Of a DNA stretch of 64,000 bases, positions 6,994 to 14,725 are shown one piece after another (the stretch's first letter is position 1; every line of letters begins with the position of its first letter). The notes under the pieces are model-generated. The model was not told the origin of the DNA. It did no database searches and worked only from the letters and a program-made list of their open reading frames with translations. The stretch lies in the IMG/VR virus record IMGVR_UViG_3300022918_000011, positions 1-64,000 of that record. One strand, 5' to 3'. Origin of the DNA: a virus. The translations under genes were made by a program, and so were the position numbers.

Positions 6994-8031
6994 ATGAACC
7001 TAGAATCACACGCCGCGCTGTTAATGTCGGCAGGCTTCAGCTTCCACTCCTCGTATGTGCCTCGTGGTTTTTACTGGCGCTCGGGTGAAGTATTCAGCGA
7101 GTTGTTCGGCACGTTTGCCGAGAGCGTTAACGATGCGGCTAACGTCGGGCTTGAGAAGCCGAAAGAGCCTCAATCAGCCGCCGAGTTTCTGGCGCAGGAC
7201 TGGGTGGCAGAGCTCAGAGAGGCCGGCTACTACACCGCTGGACGCGGTTACCTCGGTGTGGGCCTGTTTAACGGTGACCAAGAACTGGGGTCGTTCAAGA
7301 CCCCGTTCGAGGCATGGGAGCATGCCCGGACACTGAACTCGGCCGGCCCGCGAGCCCTGACCGAGGACGAAGCCGCCAAGCGCAAAGAACTTGCCGACGT
7401 CGGCTACGGGGTGGTTTACGACACGGGTGGTACCTGCCAGGCGGCAAACGGCACCTACTGGCCAGCGCACTACGGCAAGGTGCTGGGCAGCAAGTCCTTC
7501 GATTACCCGGCGGATGCATGGCGGGAGATCTTCCGGATCCAAGCCCTCAGTTCATCCGAGCTGCAAGGCTTCCCGGCACCATCCCGGCTCAAGGTACTGG
7601 CTGATTCTCTGCGCACCGCGCTGGAAACCGCTACGACTTGCACCGCTGAGCTGGAAAGCGAACGACGGCAGGCCGGCTACAACGTTGTTCAGGTCTGCGG
7701 CGGGTGGGCTTGGGTGCATGAAGCCGACGGGGTAAGTTCAACGGACTATTTCATTGACGAGCCGCGTGCTTGGCTCGGTTCCGCTGAGTTCGAGCTAACC
7801 CCGAAGGAGTGTGAGGAGGAGCCTGAGCGCCCCTTCGAGCAGACCATCGAGTCCCTGAAAAAATTCGGGTACGTGGTCGTCGCGTGGAGCCCATCGGCCC
7901 GGGACAACACGATGTATTACTGGGTCAACAACAAGTTCAAGGCCCGCCAGACAGGTGAGAGCGATCTGGAGTCGCTGGCCTGGATCGAAGCCGCGAAGTT
8001 CAGCGAGTCGATCGACGGGGCAGACGAGTGA
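6994..8031 (+). CDS. Protein built of about five tandem ~50-70-residue repeats (345 aa)
   Basis: The chain consists of repeats that each begin with a short helix ending in -GY/GF, then a beta-rich part with Trp/Tyr, then a phenylalanine and a second helix with A/W. The repeat starts are LMSAGFSF (about residue 9), LREAGYYT (about 73), LADVGYGV (about 131), RRQAGYNV (about 225) and LKKFGYVV (about 285). The middle spacings are longer because of linkers. Repeat proteins of this sort often bind a partner through a repeated surface. The identity between repeats is low, so the duplication is old. The stop overlaps the next GTG start. Function is unknown. Confidence 0.65.
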   Translation: MNLESHAALLMSAGFSFHSSYVPRGFYWRSGEVFSELFGTFAESVNDAANVGLEKPKEPQSAAEFLAQDWVAELREAGYYTAGRGYLGVGLFNGDQELGSFKTPFEAWEHARTLNSAGPRALTEDEAAKRKELADVGYGVVYDTGGTCQAANGTYWPAHYGKVLGSKSFDYPADAWREIFRIQALSSSELQGFPAPSRLKVLADSLRTALETATTCTAELESERRQAGYNVVQVCGGWAWVHEADGVSSTDYFIDEPRAWLGSAEFELTPKECEEEPERPFEQTIESLKKFGYVVVAWSPSARDNTMYYWVNNKFKARQTGESDLESLAWIEAAKFSESIDGADE

Positions 8032-8177
8032 GCCTCGTCTGGTGGTCACTAGCCCTCTGGATCGCCTTCGTCCTCGTCGCGATCTTCTGTATCAACCGCT
8101 GGATCATCCAGCCCACCAAGCGCTCGCTGAACAAGGCGCTGAAGAAATTCTCGGGCGGCAATCGCCGCAAGGAGTAA
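8028..8177 (+). CDS. Small single-pass membrane protein (49 aa)
   Basis: A GTG start overlaps the previous TGA (GTGA). It encodes a hydrophobic helix at about residues 3-22 (WWSLALWIAFVLVAIFCI) followed by a strongly basic tail (KRSLNKALKKF and NRRKE). The layout predicts the N-terminus outside and the tail in the cytoplasm. The final codons contain AAGGAG, the ribosome-binding site of the next gene. Function is unknown. Confidence 0.6.
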   Translation: MSLVWWSLALWIAFVLVAIFCINRWIIQPTKRSLNKALKKFSGGNRRKE

Positions 8178-8180
8178 GTC

Positions 8181-8429
8181 ATGGCCGAACTTCTGTCCAT
8201 CAACACTTACGCAAGACGGGCATACACCAAGCGGTATGCCTTCCACCGGGTGCGGGTCAGTAAGACAGGTGACATTACCGGGCTGTGGGGCAAACGCCAC
8301 AGTGGGCAGGCCCTTGACCCGGTAAACCTCGGCAACATTGCAGACTGCCGAACCTCTCAAACTGACACAGGAATCCGGTTCTACCACAAGGATTTTCTGG
8401 TCTACACCTTCGCGCTACCGGGAGCATAA
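8181..8429 (+). CDS. Hypothetical protein (82 aa)
   Basis: The start ATG has an ideal AAGGAG with 6-base spacing. It is a small, basic, probably beta-rich protein (MAELLSINTYARRAYTKRY). No domain is recognised. Confidence 0.65.
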   Translation: MAELLSINTYARRAYTKRYAFHRVRVSKTGDITGLWGKRHSGQALDPVNLGNIADCRTSQTDTGIRFYHKDFLVYTFALPGA

Positions 8430-8434
8430 CCACC

Positions 8435-9094
8435 ATGAAAACCCCACTCTCCCGTGTCGCCCCGGCACTCGACCGGTTCGACAGCTACATGATCAAGCAG
8501 CCAAGCGAGGGTCGTGAGTACCGGCTGGCGGCGCTCCAGACCGCGCTGGAGCCGCTGCTTGACGAAGAAACGCTGATGTTCAGGGGCTACATGATGCAGC
8601 GCCTGCTCAAGGTGCTGGGGCTTGAGTCGGTGGCAGGTGGCAGCATCGAGTCACTGTGTCAGGCGATCGAGTCGCGGCACACGGACTTGGAGATACTGTT
8701 CAAGGAGGCTGCGGTCCAGCTTGAGGACGCCCAGAATCTTCTTCGTGAACTTCAGCAGGCAGGCGAATGGTACCCGTCGGCGCTTGAAATAGACGCTCAC
8801 CGGGATAACCCGGTGGACGGCGAGGAGCTGAAGCGCCGCGTAGACGCAGCGCTGTTGGGCCACCTGCCCAGCAGCCCCACCAACTCAGCCATGGAACGGG
8901 GCGTCGGCAAGCTCTACGAGTGCATCGGCTACCACCGGACATACTCACTGGTGGGCGTAGCCAAACCGGCCGGTGAGCTGCGCAGGATGGGTTCGCGGCT
9001 TGATGAATACACCGTCTACCGGGACACTGAAGACGGCCAGCTGTATGTCCGGTTCAAAGGGGACTTTGACCAACGAATGAAGGTGAAATCGTGA
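8435..9094 (+). CDS. Hypothetical protein with DUF1653-like C-terminus (219 aa)
   Basis: Residues 1-115 are helical and include a coiled-coil-like stretch (about 70-110). From about residue 160 the sequence (KLYECIGYHRT, VYRDTEDGQLYVRFKGDF) resembles the small beta-barrel DUF1653 found in phage and bacterial proteins, in which a request-type sentence of strands ends in a W/Y-V-R-P/F pattern. That assignment is tentative. The stop overlaps the GTG start of the next gene (GTGA). Confidence 0.6.
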   Translation: MKTPLSRVAPALDRFDSYMIKQPSEGREYRLAALQTALEPLLDEETLMFRGYMMQRLLKVLGLESVAGGSIESLCQAIESRHTDLEILFKEAAVQLEDAQNLLRELQQAGEWYPSALEIDAHRDNPVDGEELKRRVDAALLGHLPSSPTNSAMERGVGKLYECIGYHRTYSLVGVAKPAGELRRMGSRLDEYTVYRDTEDGQLYVRFKGDFDQRMKVKS

Positions 9095-9273
9095 ACCAAG
9101 CCATCGCGATCGCTTTCCTCATCTGCTGGGCAGCGGCAACCTGGTGGCTCTACCGTATCCATGAGTCATGGGTACAGGCTGCCATCCTCGGCATCGGCGT
9201 GGTAGCGGCCGGGTTCGCTGTCGGCGGGACATTGGTGCTACTCGCTGGGGTAGCGCTGGGAGTTATATCGTGA
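9091..9273 (+). CDS. Small two-helix membrane protein (60 aa)
   Basis: The gene starts with GTG in a GTGA overlap and ends in another. Two hydrophobic helices (about 3-21 and 28-57) are joined by a short loop with a His-Glu-Ser. It is very glycine- and alanine-rich in helix two. A role in the cell envelope is likely. Nothing more specific can be said. Confidence 0.6.
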   Translation: MNQAIAIAFLICWAAATWWLYRIHESWVQAAILGIGVVAAGFAVGGTLVLLAGVALGVIS

Positions 9274-9707
9274 GTCGAAAGCCTCTCTTCCACCAAAAGA
9301 ACGGCCTGACCCGCATCGCGCTTCTGGACTTCTACGTCCAGCGCTGCGGCTGGTGGGGCATCAAGTCGGTCGACCTGTTCCACGAGGAGAAAACCTTCCG
9401 GGTCCGGATCCGTGAGGTAAAGGTGCCGGACGTCGTCATCGGCGACTTCAAGCACCTGACGGCTGCCCGCTGGGCATGGGACGCAGCTGTCAAGGACGTG
9501 CATGGCAAGAGCATTGCCGAGGCCCAGTCAGACAGCCGCTTCAGCGTTCAGCAGGAGGCCAGCGGCCAGCGAGACCCGGTCTGGGTCGCCCGCAATTGCG
9601 GCAAGTGGATCGGCTGGTCGGGTACCGAGCAAGGTGCCTGGCTGCTTTGCTATCAAGAAAAATTTCAGTTGGAGATCCCCGAACATGCCAAAACCACTCA
9701 ATCTTGA
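9270..9707 (+). CDS. Hypothetical protein (145 aa)
   Basis: The GTG start overlaps the upstream TGA. A longer frame begins at 9168 but that part overlaps the membrane gene, so it is rejected. The protein is soluble, with Trp-rich patches (RCGWWGIKS, NCGKWIGWSG). The last 23 bases overlap the next gene, whose ATG lies inside this one. Confidence 0.6.
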   Translation: MSRKPLFHQKNGLTRIALLDFYVQRCGWWGIKSVDLFHEEKTFRVRIREVKVPDVVIGDFKHLTAARWAWDAAVKDVHGKSIAEAQSDSRFSVQQEASGQRDPVWVARNCGKWIGWSGTEQGAWLLCYQEKFQLEIPEHAKTTQS

Positions 9708-10452
9708 AGACCGCTACTGGGTGATCAAGAAGGCTGACCTCAGCCTGTGCCACCAGATGGACTTCGATGAACATCTGGAACGAGAGCAGATCCCCACCCG
9801 GGAATCTGTCGTCGTGGAGTCACACAAGCCGTTCTTTCAGCGGGTTGTGGCCATGGTGCTGGAGCAGCAGCAAACCTACAGCGACGACGAGCTGATCGCC
9901 ATCGCCCACCGCTACCATGAGTACCTGATGCGGCCTGGGACGCCGAAGGAAAGCGGGTACACGATCAACGCGATGCGGTATGCGCTGACTGAGCCCGCAG
10001 CAGACGGTATCAGCTGGACCAGCAGCCCTCCGATTGAAGATCCGATTGTCGCCTGGAAACCGGGCGTAGCAGTGTTGAAGTCCGGCAAGGTGCTGGTCTC
10101 GCCAGACGACATCAGCTGGTCAGCTGGGGTCTCTAAATCGGCACCTGCCGCACACGAGCTCTACAAGGACGGCGACGCTGACATCCCTGACGGCATCACC
10201 GACCGTAACGGGCAGGTAGTGCTGGACTGCTGCAAGAAGTGTGGGAAGGGTGAAGCTGAATTGGCTGAGCCTTGCCCGCCGCCTCTAGAAGTCGACCCAG
10301 CAGCCCTGCGCACCGTTATTTCAGCGTTGATCGGGCCGCCTCACTTCATCCGTGAGTTGCAGGCATGCGTGACCTTGCCGGGTGGCCCGATCAACAAACT
10401 CCGGGACCAGTACAACGCTTGGTTGGCAAGCCAGAAATCACCGGCTGACTAG
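9685..10452 (+). CDS. Hypothetical protein with CxxC motif (255 aa)
   Basis: The start ATG (MPKPLNLEDRYWVIKK) lies in the end of the preceding gene, 10 bases after GGAG. Near residue 187 is DCCKKCGKGEAELAEPC. This short Cys/Glu motif recurs in many phage hypothetical proteins and may bind a metal. The N-terminal 120 residues are charged and helical. A perfect 14-base inverted repeat straddles the stop codon. Function is unknown. Confidence 0.6.
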   Translation: MPKPLNLEDRYWVIKKADLSLCHQMDFDEHLEREQIPTRESVVVESHKPFFQRVVAMVLEQQQTYSDDELIAIAHRYHEYLMRPGTPKESGYTINAMRYALTEPAADGISWTSSPPIEDPIVAWKPGVAVLKSGKVLVSPDDISWSAGVSKSAPAAHELYKDGDADIPDGITDRNGQVVLDCCKKCGKGEAELAEPCPPPLEVDPAALRTVISALIGPPHFIRELQACVTLPGGPINKLRDQYNAWLASQKSPAD

Positions 10453-10480
10453 CGAAGTCTGTCTGACGGTGATTTCTGGC
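10430..10480 (+). terminator. Long inverted repeat across the stop codon
   Basis: GCCAGAAATCACCG (10430-10443) and CGGTGATTTCTGGC (10467-10480) are perfect 14-base inverted arms with a 23-base loop that contains the TAG stop. There is no T-run. It could end or stabilise the upstream mRNA. The next 100 bases lead into the operator array. Confidence 0.45.
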
Positions 10481-10577
10481 CGCCGCCGGCAGGCGACCTT
10501 GAAACCGCCCGCAAGGTAGACATAGATCATTAGAGAGCAGGAGTTCTCGAAGGCTCTAAACCGGGCCGCTTGAAGGT

Positions 10578-10660
10578 GGGGTGTGTTCATCTAGATGAAC
10601 ACACCCCTGTTCATCTGGATGAACACGGTACCTCTGAAAAATGAACACACCCGTGTTCAT
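10578..10660 (+). promoter_or_regulatory. Array of palindromic operators or iterons (half-site GTGTTCATCT)
   Basis: A perfect 30-base palindrome occupies 10578-10607, centred on ATCTAGAT. A second, near-perfect palindrome follows at 10608-10625 (TGTTCATC, TG, GATGAACA). A third pair of half-sites lies in the opposite arrangement at 10641-10660 (ATGAACAC, four bases, GTGTTCAT). That makes six half-sites in 83 bases. They lie about 100 bases before a RepL-like winged-helix gene and are the obvious candidate binding sites for it, as operators or replication iterons. Confidence 0.7.
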
Positions 10661-10720
10661 CTGCCTACCACTATCCGACAGCCGGGAGTGTGTAGACAAG
10701 GCTGGAAGTAGTGCTATGCC

Positions 10721-10755
10721 CTATAATTTGTTAGATAGCCCACAAATTATAGGAG
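10721..10755 (+). promoter_or_regulatory. Inverted repeat covering the ribosome-binding site of the RepL-like gene
   Basis: CTATAATTTG (10721-10730) and CAAATTATAG (10743-10752) are perfect 10-base arms with a 12-base spacer. The right arm runs into the Shine-Dalgarno AGGAG (10751-10755), so the folded RNA would partly mask it. The left arm contains TATAAT (10722-10727), which may instead be a -10 box, though I see no good -35. Either reading makes this a control point. Confidence 0.55.
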
Positions 10756-10761
10756 ATGGAC

Positions 10762-11220
10762 ATGTCAGCCGCCCCTCAACACGAACGCCGCACCGGGCCA
10801 AGAGGCTCATGGGTCCAGACCGAAAGGTCTGGCCACGAAGCGTGGGCATCGCTCACCCAGACAAGCCCCAAGGCAGCCCAGCTGTTGCACGTACTGGTTG
10901 CCCACATGGACGAACAAGGCGCCCTTGTCACAAGCCAGAAGGTGTTGGCCCAGCTGTGTGACGTCCATGTGATGACCATCCGCCGCGCCATCGACACGCT
11001 GACCAGTATGAACTTCATACAGACAGTTCGGGTCGGCGGTGAGCGGGGAGGCGCCCTGGCCTACATCGTGAACAGCCGAGTGGCCTGGGCTGACAAAAGA
11101 GAAAAAATTCGTTACGCAAAGTTCAGCGCGATGGTGCTGGTGTCCTCCACTGAACAGGAGGAGATCGACGGCGAGCCTCTGCTGCAACTGCTGCGCAAAG
11201 GACAACCTGAAATTCATTGA
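10762..11220 (+). CDS. RepL-like winged-helix DNA-binding protein (152 aa)
   Basis: I choose ATG 10762 (MSAAPQHERR), 6 bases after AGGAG, over ATG 10756, which directly touches it. Residues 30-105 carry a winged helix-turn-helix: a helix (SPKAAQLLHVLVAHM), a turn (DEQGALVTSQKVLAQLCDV), a recognition helix (TIRRAIDTLTSMNFI) and a wing (VRVGGERGGALAYIVN). This pattern resembles RepL-type plasmid and phage replication initiators and related transcription regulators. The palindromic array just upstream fits self-regulation or origin binding. Whether it acts in replication or transcription cannot be told from the sequence. Confidence 0.65.
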   Translation: MSAAPQHERRTGPRGSWVQTERSGHEAWASLTQTSPKAAQLLHVLVAHMDEQGALVTSQKVLAQLCDVHVMTIRRAIDTLTSMNFIQTVRVGGERGGALAYIVNSRVAWADKREKIRYAKFSAMVLVSSTEQEEIDGEPLLQLLRKGQPEIH

Positions 11221-11231
11221 GAGGTATCAGC

Positions 11232-11600
11232 ATGAAAGCGCACTTCGTTCGGTTCCTGTTCCCCGGCACCTTCGTCAGCGAGGAGGACTCCCAAGCCTTA
11301 TCAGCTTGGGATGTTGAGACCGCCAAGCGACTGGCCACCGTATACCTGCGTCGCCCTTTCGCCTTCGAGTTCACCACCCGTGAGCGCGCTGACGATGAGC
11401 TGGACAGCAAGGTCGTGGCCACGTCGCCGCGTTACTACATCGGCGGGGAGGTCAGGACAGCGGCGGAGATCGAAGCTGGTACCGACCCGCGCGAGGACAT
11501 CCTGCGCAGCAACGTTAAGAACAACGGGTACAAACGGATCATCTATACCTGCGGGCAACACTTTGCGCTGGAAGATGGCGCAGTGGTGTTGCCGGTATGA
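11232..11600 (+). CDS. Hypothetical protein (122 aa)
   Basis: ATG 11232 (MKAHFVRFLFPG) follows GAGAGG with 6-base spacing. A TTG at 11217 lies inside the previous gene and is rejected. The protein is soluble and alpha/beta. The C-terminus (YKRIIYTCGQHFALED) is hydrophobic with one Cys. The stop is in an ATGA overlap with the next gene. No family is recognised. Confidence 0.6.
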   Translation: MKAHFVRFLFPGTFVSEEDSQALSAWDVETAKRLATVYLRRPFAFEFTTRERADDELDSKVVATSPRYYIGGEVRTAAEIEAGTDPREDILRSNVKNNGYKRIIYTCGQHFALEDGAVVLPV

Positions 11601-11872
11601 ACAAACCACCCGTAAAACTCCAGATGGCATACGACACGATCGCCAAGATGGAAGGGCAGATCCAGCGCTACGAAGCGCTGCTCAACGAAGTCCTGAACGA
11701 GGTGCCCCATGGCTGGGGCGAGTCGTTCAGCCGCAGCGACCTTGCGAACGACATCCGCCTGGCCATCGGCAAGCAGAGCAACTACAGCGGGCAGGCTCAC
11801 TGCCCGCACTGCGGCATCTGCCACACCAGCGACGAGACATGCGTCGAAGCGCAAGCGCGGGTGGCAGCGTGA
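11597..11872 (+). CDS. Hypothetical Cys-rich protein (91 aa)
   Basis: It is coupled to the preceding gene by ATGA and to the next by GTGA. Residues 1-55 are helical (Glu/Lys/Leu-rich). Residues 69-82 carry CPHCGICHTSDETC, a probable zinc-binding knuckle. Function is unknown. Confidence 0.6.
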   Translation: MNKPPVKLQMAYDTIAKMEGQIQRYEALLNEVLNEVPHGWGESFSRSDLANDIRLAIGKQSNYSGQAHCPHCGICHTSDETCVEAQARVAA

Positions 11873-12066
11873 CCATCACCCCCGGCAAGGGCCTCAAGGG
11901 TCTGAACTGCAACGTCACCGCCTGTCAGGCGCCGGACAGTGCTCACCACTACAACACGACGATGCACGCCTGGTACTGCCGCCGGTGTGCTGAAGACATT
12001 CAATACTGGGCCAAGAAAAGCGGCTTCGAGCTGTTTGAAGGTCTGGAAGGAGTAAGACGTGACTGA
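11869..12066 (+). CDS. Small zinc-finger-like protein (65 aa)
   Basis: The GTG start overlaps TGA. Four cysteines are spaced as two pairs (NCNVTAC, then CRRC about 25 residues later) with His between them. This is a plausible zinc ribbon. A longer frame to 11311 is a shadow of the upstream genes. Its last 8 bases overlap the next gene. Confidence 0.55.
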   Translation: MTITPGKGLKGLNCNVTACQAPDSAHHYNTTMHAWYCRRCAEDIQYWAKKSGFELFEGLEGVRRD

Positions 12067-12673
12067 GAAAACTGAAGTTGGCGCGATGGTGCTGGTGCCC
12101 CTAGAGGCCAACCGGCAGATGATCGACGCTGCCCTGGCTATCTACGAAAAAGACGGCAGCTACGCTGAGATGTTTGAAGCCATGTGCAAAACCGCACCCT
12201 CTGAGCAGACACCAGAGGAGGGCGGGGAGTTCGATGACCAATCGGAGTCCGACAATTTGTTCTGCACCAAGCAACTGCTGGAGAGGGCAGCCAAGTGCAT
12301 GGGCGTCGAGCCTCACACCATCAGCTTCTTTGACGTGGTGGGGCATCTGGAAGCTCTCCAGATTCAGCTCAAGGCCAGCGAGGCGCAGCAAGGTGGACCA
12401 GTAGCCTGGGCCAACGAGAACGACCTCAAGCCTTCCCACGTTTTCATGGTGCAGGCAGGCTACCCAGCGTGCAAGTACCCGGACGGTGGCAAGGCGGTCG
12501 CCCTTTACCGTGGGCCTGTCATAACCGACACCTCAGACATCCACCGACTAGTGGGAAACGCCCTCGACCTGCACCTGGGTGACGACTCGCCTGACCCTAT
12601 CTCGAAGACAGCGTTCGCAGCGGTGGTAGAGCTGGTGGGCAGGGTCTTGAATTCGAAGAAGGAACCAAAATGA
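12059..12673 (+). CDS. Hypothetical protein (204 aa)
   Basis: GTG start with GGAG 6 bases upstream. The N-terminal part (residues 15-45) is helical and resembles a short segment common in phage accessory proteins. Residues 50-65 are acidic. The C-terminal half has two helices. No enzyme motif is visible. The stop is in an ATGA overlap with the membrane gene that follows. Confidence 0.6.
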   Translation: MTEKTEVGAMVLVPLEANRQMIDAALAIYEKDGSYAEMFEAMCKTAPSEQTPEEGGEFDDQSESDNLFCTKQLLERAAKCMGVEPHTISFFDVVGHLEALQIQLKASEAQQGGPVAWANENDLKPSHVFMVQAGYPACKYPDGGKAVALYRGPVITDTSDIHRLVGNALDLHLGDDSPDPISKTAFAAVVELVGRVLNSKKEPK

Positions 12674-12912
12674 CCATCCAATCCGTCATCGCCGGGTACC
12701 TGCTCGGCTGCCTGCTGTTCGCCCTCGTCACCTGCTACGAGATCCACTTGGCGGGTGCCGGAAAGCACCGCCGGGTGAGCATCGACAAGCACCGCAGCCT
12801 GATGAAGGACTTCAAAGACACCCCGGTGTCGGCCGCTCTCGCCTTTATTTTCGTGTGCCTGTCGTGGCCTTGGCTCTTGGTGCGCAGACTGCTGGGTGGG
12901 TCGAAGAAATGA
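12670..12912 (+). CDS. Small membrane protein (80 aa)
   Basis: Two hydrophobic helices lie at about residues 5-26 and 52-70. A basic loop between them (GKHRRVSIDKHRSLMKDFK) should face the cytoplasm. The end is basic (RRLLGGSKK). It is linked by ATGA overlaps on both sides, to an unknown gene and to a DUF7220-like gene, so three proteins are made as one unit. Function is unknown. Confidence 0.6.
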   Translation: MTIQSVIAGYLLGCLLFALVTCYEIHLAGAGKHRRVSIDKHRSLMKDFKDTPVSAALAFIFVCLSWPWLLVRRLLGGSKK

Positions 12913-13127
12913 CCCAATCCCGCCGCCAGTCCCTCCTCGAAACCGTCACCAACACCTTCGTCGGTACACTGGGCAGCCTGCTGATCACCTACGTGACCGT
13001 GAGCAACGTCGCCGACCCGTTGGTGGCGTCAGTTATCACGGTGGCAGGCTGCACAGTCTGGAGCCTGGTGCGTGGGTACTTTATCCGCCGGCGATTCAAC
13101 AGCATTCTTGCGGAGCAAAAATTATGA
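12909..13127 (+). CDS. DUF7220-like small membrane protein (72 aa)
   Basis: Start in an ATGA overlap. The N-terminus MTQSRRQSLLETVTNTFVG followed by two hydrophobic segments (about 17-38 and 39-58) and a basic tail matches the pattern of a phage membrane family (DUF7220: Met-Ser/Thr-Gln-Ser-Arg, then Ser-Leu-hydrophobic-Glu). The family has no known function. The assignment is by memory of the pattern. Confidence 0.6.
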   Translation: MTQSRRQSLLETVTNTFVGTLGSLLITYVTVSNVADPLVASVITVAGCTVWSLVRGYFIRRRFNSILAEQKL

Positions 13128-13534
13128 ACCCTGAACGCGTCGAGCTGATGATCACCATGCTCAAGGAAGTCGAGGCGGGCACATGGAAGCCCGCTGCAAT
13201 AGCAGCGGTTGACGACGTCAAAGCCGAGGACCTGCCAAACACCAAGGCGTGGTTCGACATGAGCACTTGGCTCAGCACCGACGGTGACCCGGCCACCTGC
13301 GGGTTCAACGCCTGTGCCATTGGCCATGCGTGCCTTGATCAGAGATTCATTGACCAAGGGCTGGAGATGAGCGGCGCCGAGCCAAGCTTCGGCGGCTACC
13401 ACGGCCCCTATGCGATCGGTGAGTTCTTCGGGATCGACGAACAGGTGGTGTTCGACCTGTTCATCCCGGACGACGGCTCGCAGGTAACCGCTGCCGAGGT
13501 CCGTGAAAGCCTCGAAAAATTGCTTAACTCTTAA
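13124..13534 (+). CDS. Phage protein with CGxxACAIGHAC motif (136 aa)
   Basis: The start is in an ATGA overlap; the much longer upstream frame is a shadow. Residues 40-70 read FDMSTWL, then CGFNACAIGHAC. That pattern recurs in a phage family whose members share F-x-M-x-x-W, a Cys/His cluster and a later EFFGI...LF helix; here that is residues 100-115 (EFFGIDEQVVFDLF). The Cys/His cluster could bind a metal. The biochemical role is unknown. Confidence 0.6.
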   Translation: MNPERVELMITMLKEVEAGTWKPAAIAAVDDVKAEDLPNTKAWFDMSTWLSTDGDPATCGFNACAIGHACLDQRFIDQGLEMSGAEPSFGGYHGPYAIGEFFGIDEQVVFDLFIPDDGSQVTAAEVRESLEKLLNS

Positions 13535-13559
13535 CTAAGTCATTGAAAGGAATAGAAAA

Positions 13560-14456
13560 TTGGAAACTAAAAAAGAGCTAGTTATGCTCGGCGTGCCTGG
13601 TGTGTTGACCCAAGTTCGCGTCGAGTCGATGGATGCCAAGGGCCTGTGGAAAAAGCAGAAGTGGCTGAGTACACGCCGCACCAAGACTGTCGACGGTGAA
13701 AAAATTCTCCTGGAAGTTGCAGTCCGCTTCGACGACCAGTGTGGCAACCGTCACAACACCTTCGCCATCACCGCGTCAGGCTGGTACGACCACTTCAAGT
13801 CACGGGACATCGACTTCGGCGGTTGCTGCCACGAATTGATCGCCAAGGTGTTCCCTGAGCTGGCCCCGCTGATCAAGTGGCACTTGGTGGACACAGGCAG
13901 CCCGATGCATTACGTGGCCAACACGGTGTATCACGCCTCGAACCTGTACAACGGCAAGGCGAAGGGTGAGCCGAACGCTTGGGAGAATCGGATCAAGTTC
14001 GATAACTTCCCCATCGGGCTGGACTTGCCGACGTCCTTCATCACCTGGCTGGTGCAGCAGCACAAAGCCGGAGCGCCGCTGATCATCAAGTCGGTGCCGT
14101 ATGTGAAGCGCTCGGACAGCGAGCGTGACTACGACCCGCAGTTCACCTTCGACGGTTGGGACAAGACATGGGGCGGCGCGCCGTTCAAGTCGTTGCAACA
14201 CGCCACCGAGGTCCGTGAGGCATTGATGGAACACAAGTGGGAAGTGGTTAGCGAGGTCACAGGCTGGTCACCGGGCAAGGAACGCAACCTCGACGCTGCC
14301 CGCTCCACCGCCTGCTGGCCAGAAGCGACAGACGAGCAGCTGATGTTGCCCGCTGCCGAACTGACAGCGTTGCTGGAGGCGCGGTTGCCATCCCTGCAGG
14401 AAGACTTCAAGGCAGCGGTGGTTGGGGCAGGTCTGGAATGGGCGCCGACGGTATGA
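13560..14456 (+). CDS. Hypothetical protein (298 aa)
   Basis: I accept the TTG start at 13560 (METKKELVMLGVPG) because AAGGA lies 10-11 bases before it. ATG 13584 is an alternative with a poorer site. The protein has a beta-rich N-terminal half with His/Cys (DFGGCCHELIAK near 85) and a helical C-terminus. A conserved-looking GSPMHYVANTVYHAS near residue 118 contains two His. The stop overlaps the next ATG. Function is unknown. Confidence 0.6.
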   Translation: METKKELVMLGVPGVLTQVRVESMDAKGLWKKQKWLSTRRTKTVDGEKILLEVAVRFDDQCGNRHNTFAITASGWYDHFKSRDIDFGGCCHELIAKVFPELAPLIKWHLVDTGSPMHYVANTVYHASNLYNGKAKGEPNAWENRIKFDNFPIGLDLPTSFITWLVQQHKAGAPLIIKSVPYVKRSDSERDYDPQFTFDGWDKTWGGAPFKSLQHATEVREALMEHKWEVVSEVTGWSPGKERNLDAARSTACWPEATDEQLMLPAAELTALLEARLPSLQEDFKAAVVGAGLEWAPTV

Positions 14457-14725
14457 GCGGCGGCAGGCCAAAGGGGACCTTCGGTACCCACGTTGGAAGC
14501 CGAAAATACCAGATGGACGCGCTTGAAGTGGGTGAGTTTGTTCTCTTCCCCGGCGAGCCGGGGCAGCCGGCGTCTAAACTGCAAGCTTCCATAGGCTCGT
14601 CCTACCGGGGCGGCCAGAACATGAGTAACCAAGGACTGGAACAGTCTAGCGGGTTCCTCGTGTTTGAAGGCGAGCTGCCACGCCCGGTAGTGAAGGTCAC
14701 CAGAATTTCGGAGCCAAAGGCATGA
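14453..14725 (+). CDS. Hypothetical basic protein (90 aa)
   Basis: Start in an ATGA overlap; the ATG at 14438 lies further inside the previous gene. The sequence MDALEVGEFVLFPG, followed by a helix and a terminal strand (VKVTRISEP), resembles small phage DNA-binding-type proteins that place Leu-x-Val-Gly-Glu before a helical segment. This is only a resemblance. It is coupled to the next gene by ATGA. Confidence 0.5.
   Translation: MSGGRPKGTFGTHVGSRKYQMDALEVGEFVLFPGEPGQPASKLQASIGSSYRGGQNMSNQGLEQSSGFLVFEGELPRPVVKVTRISEPKA

Noticed and set aside
10578-10660. CRISPR array
   Set aside because: The repeats are short, palindromic and arranged head-to-head with irregular spacing, so they are operators or iterons.
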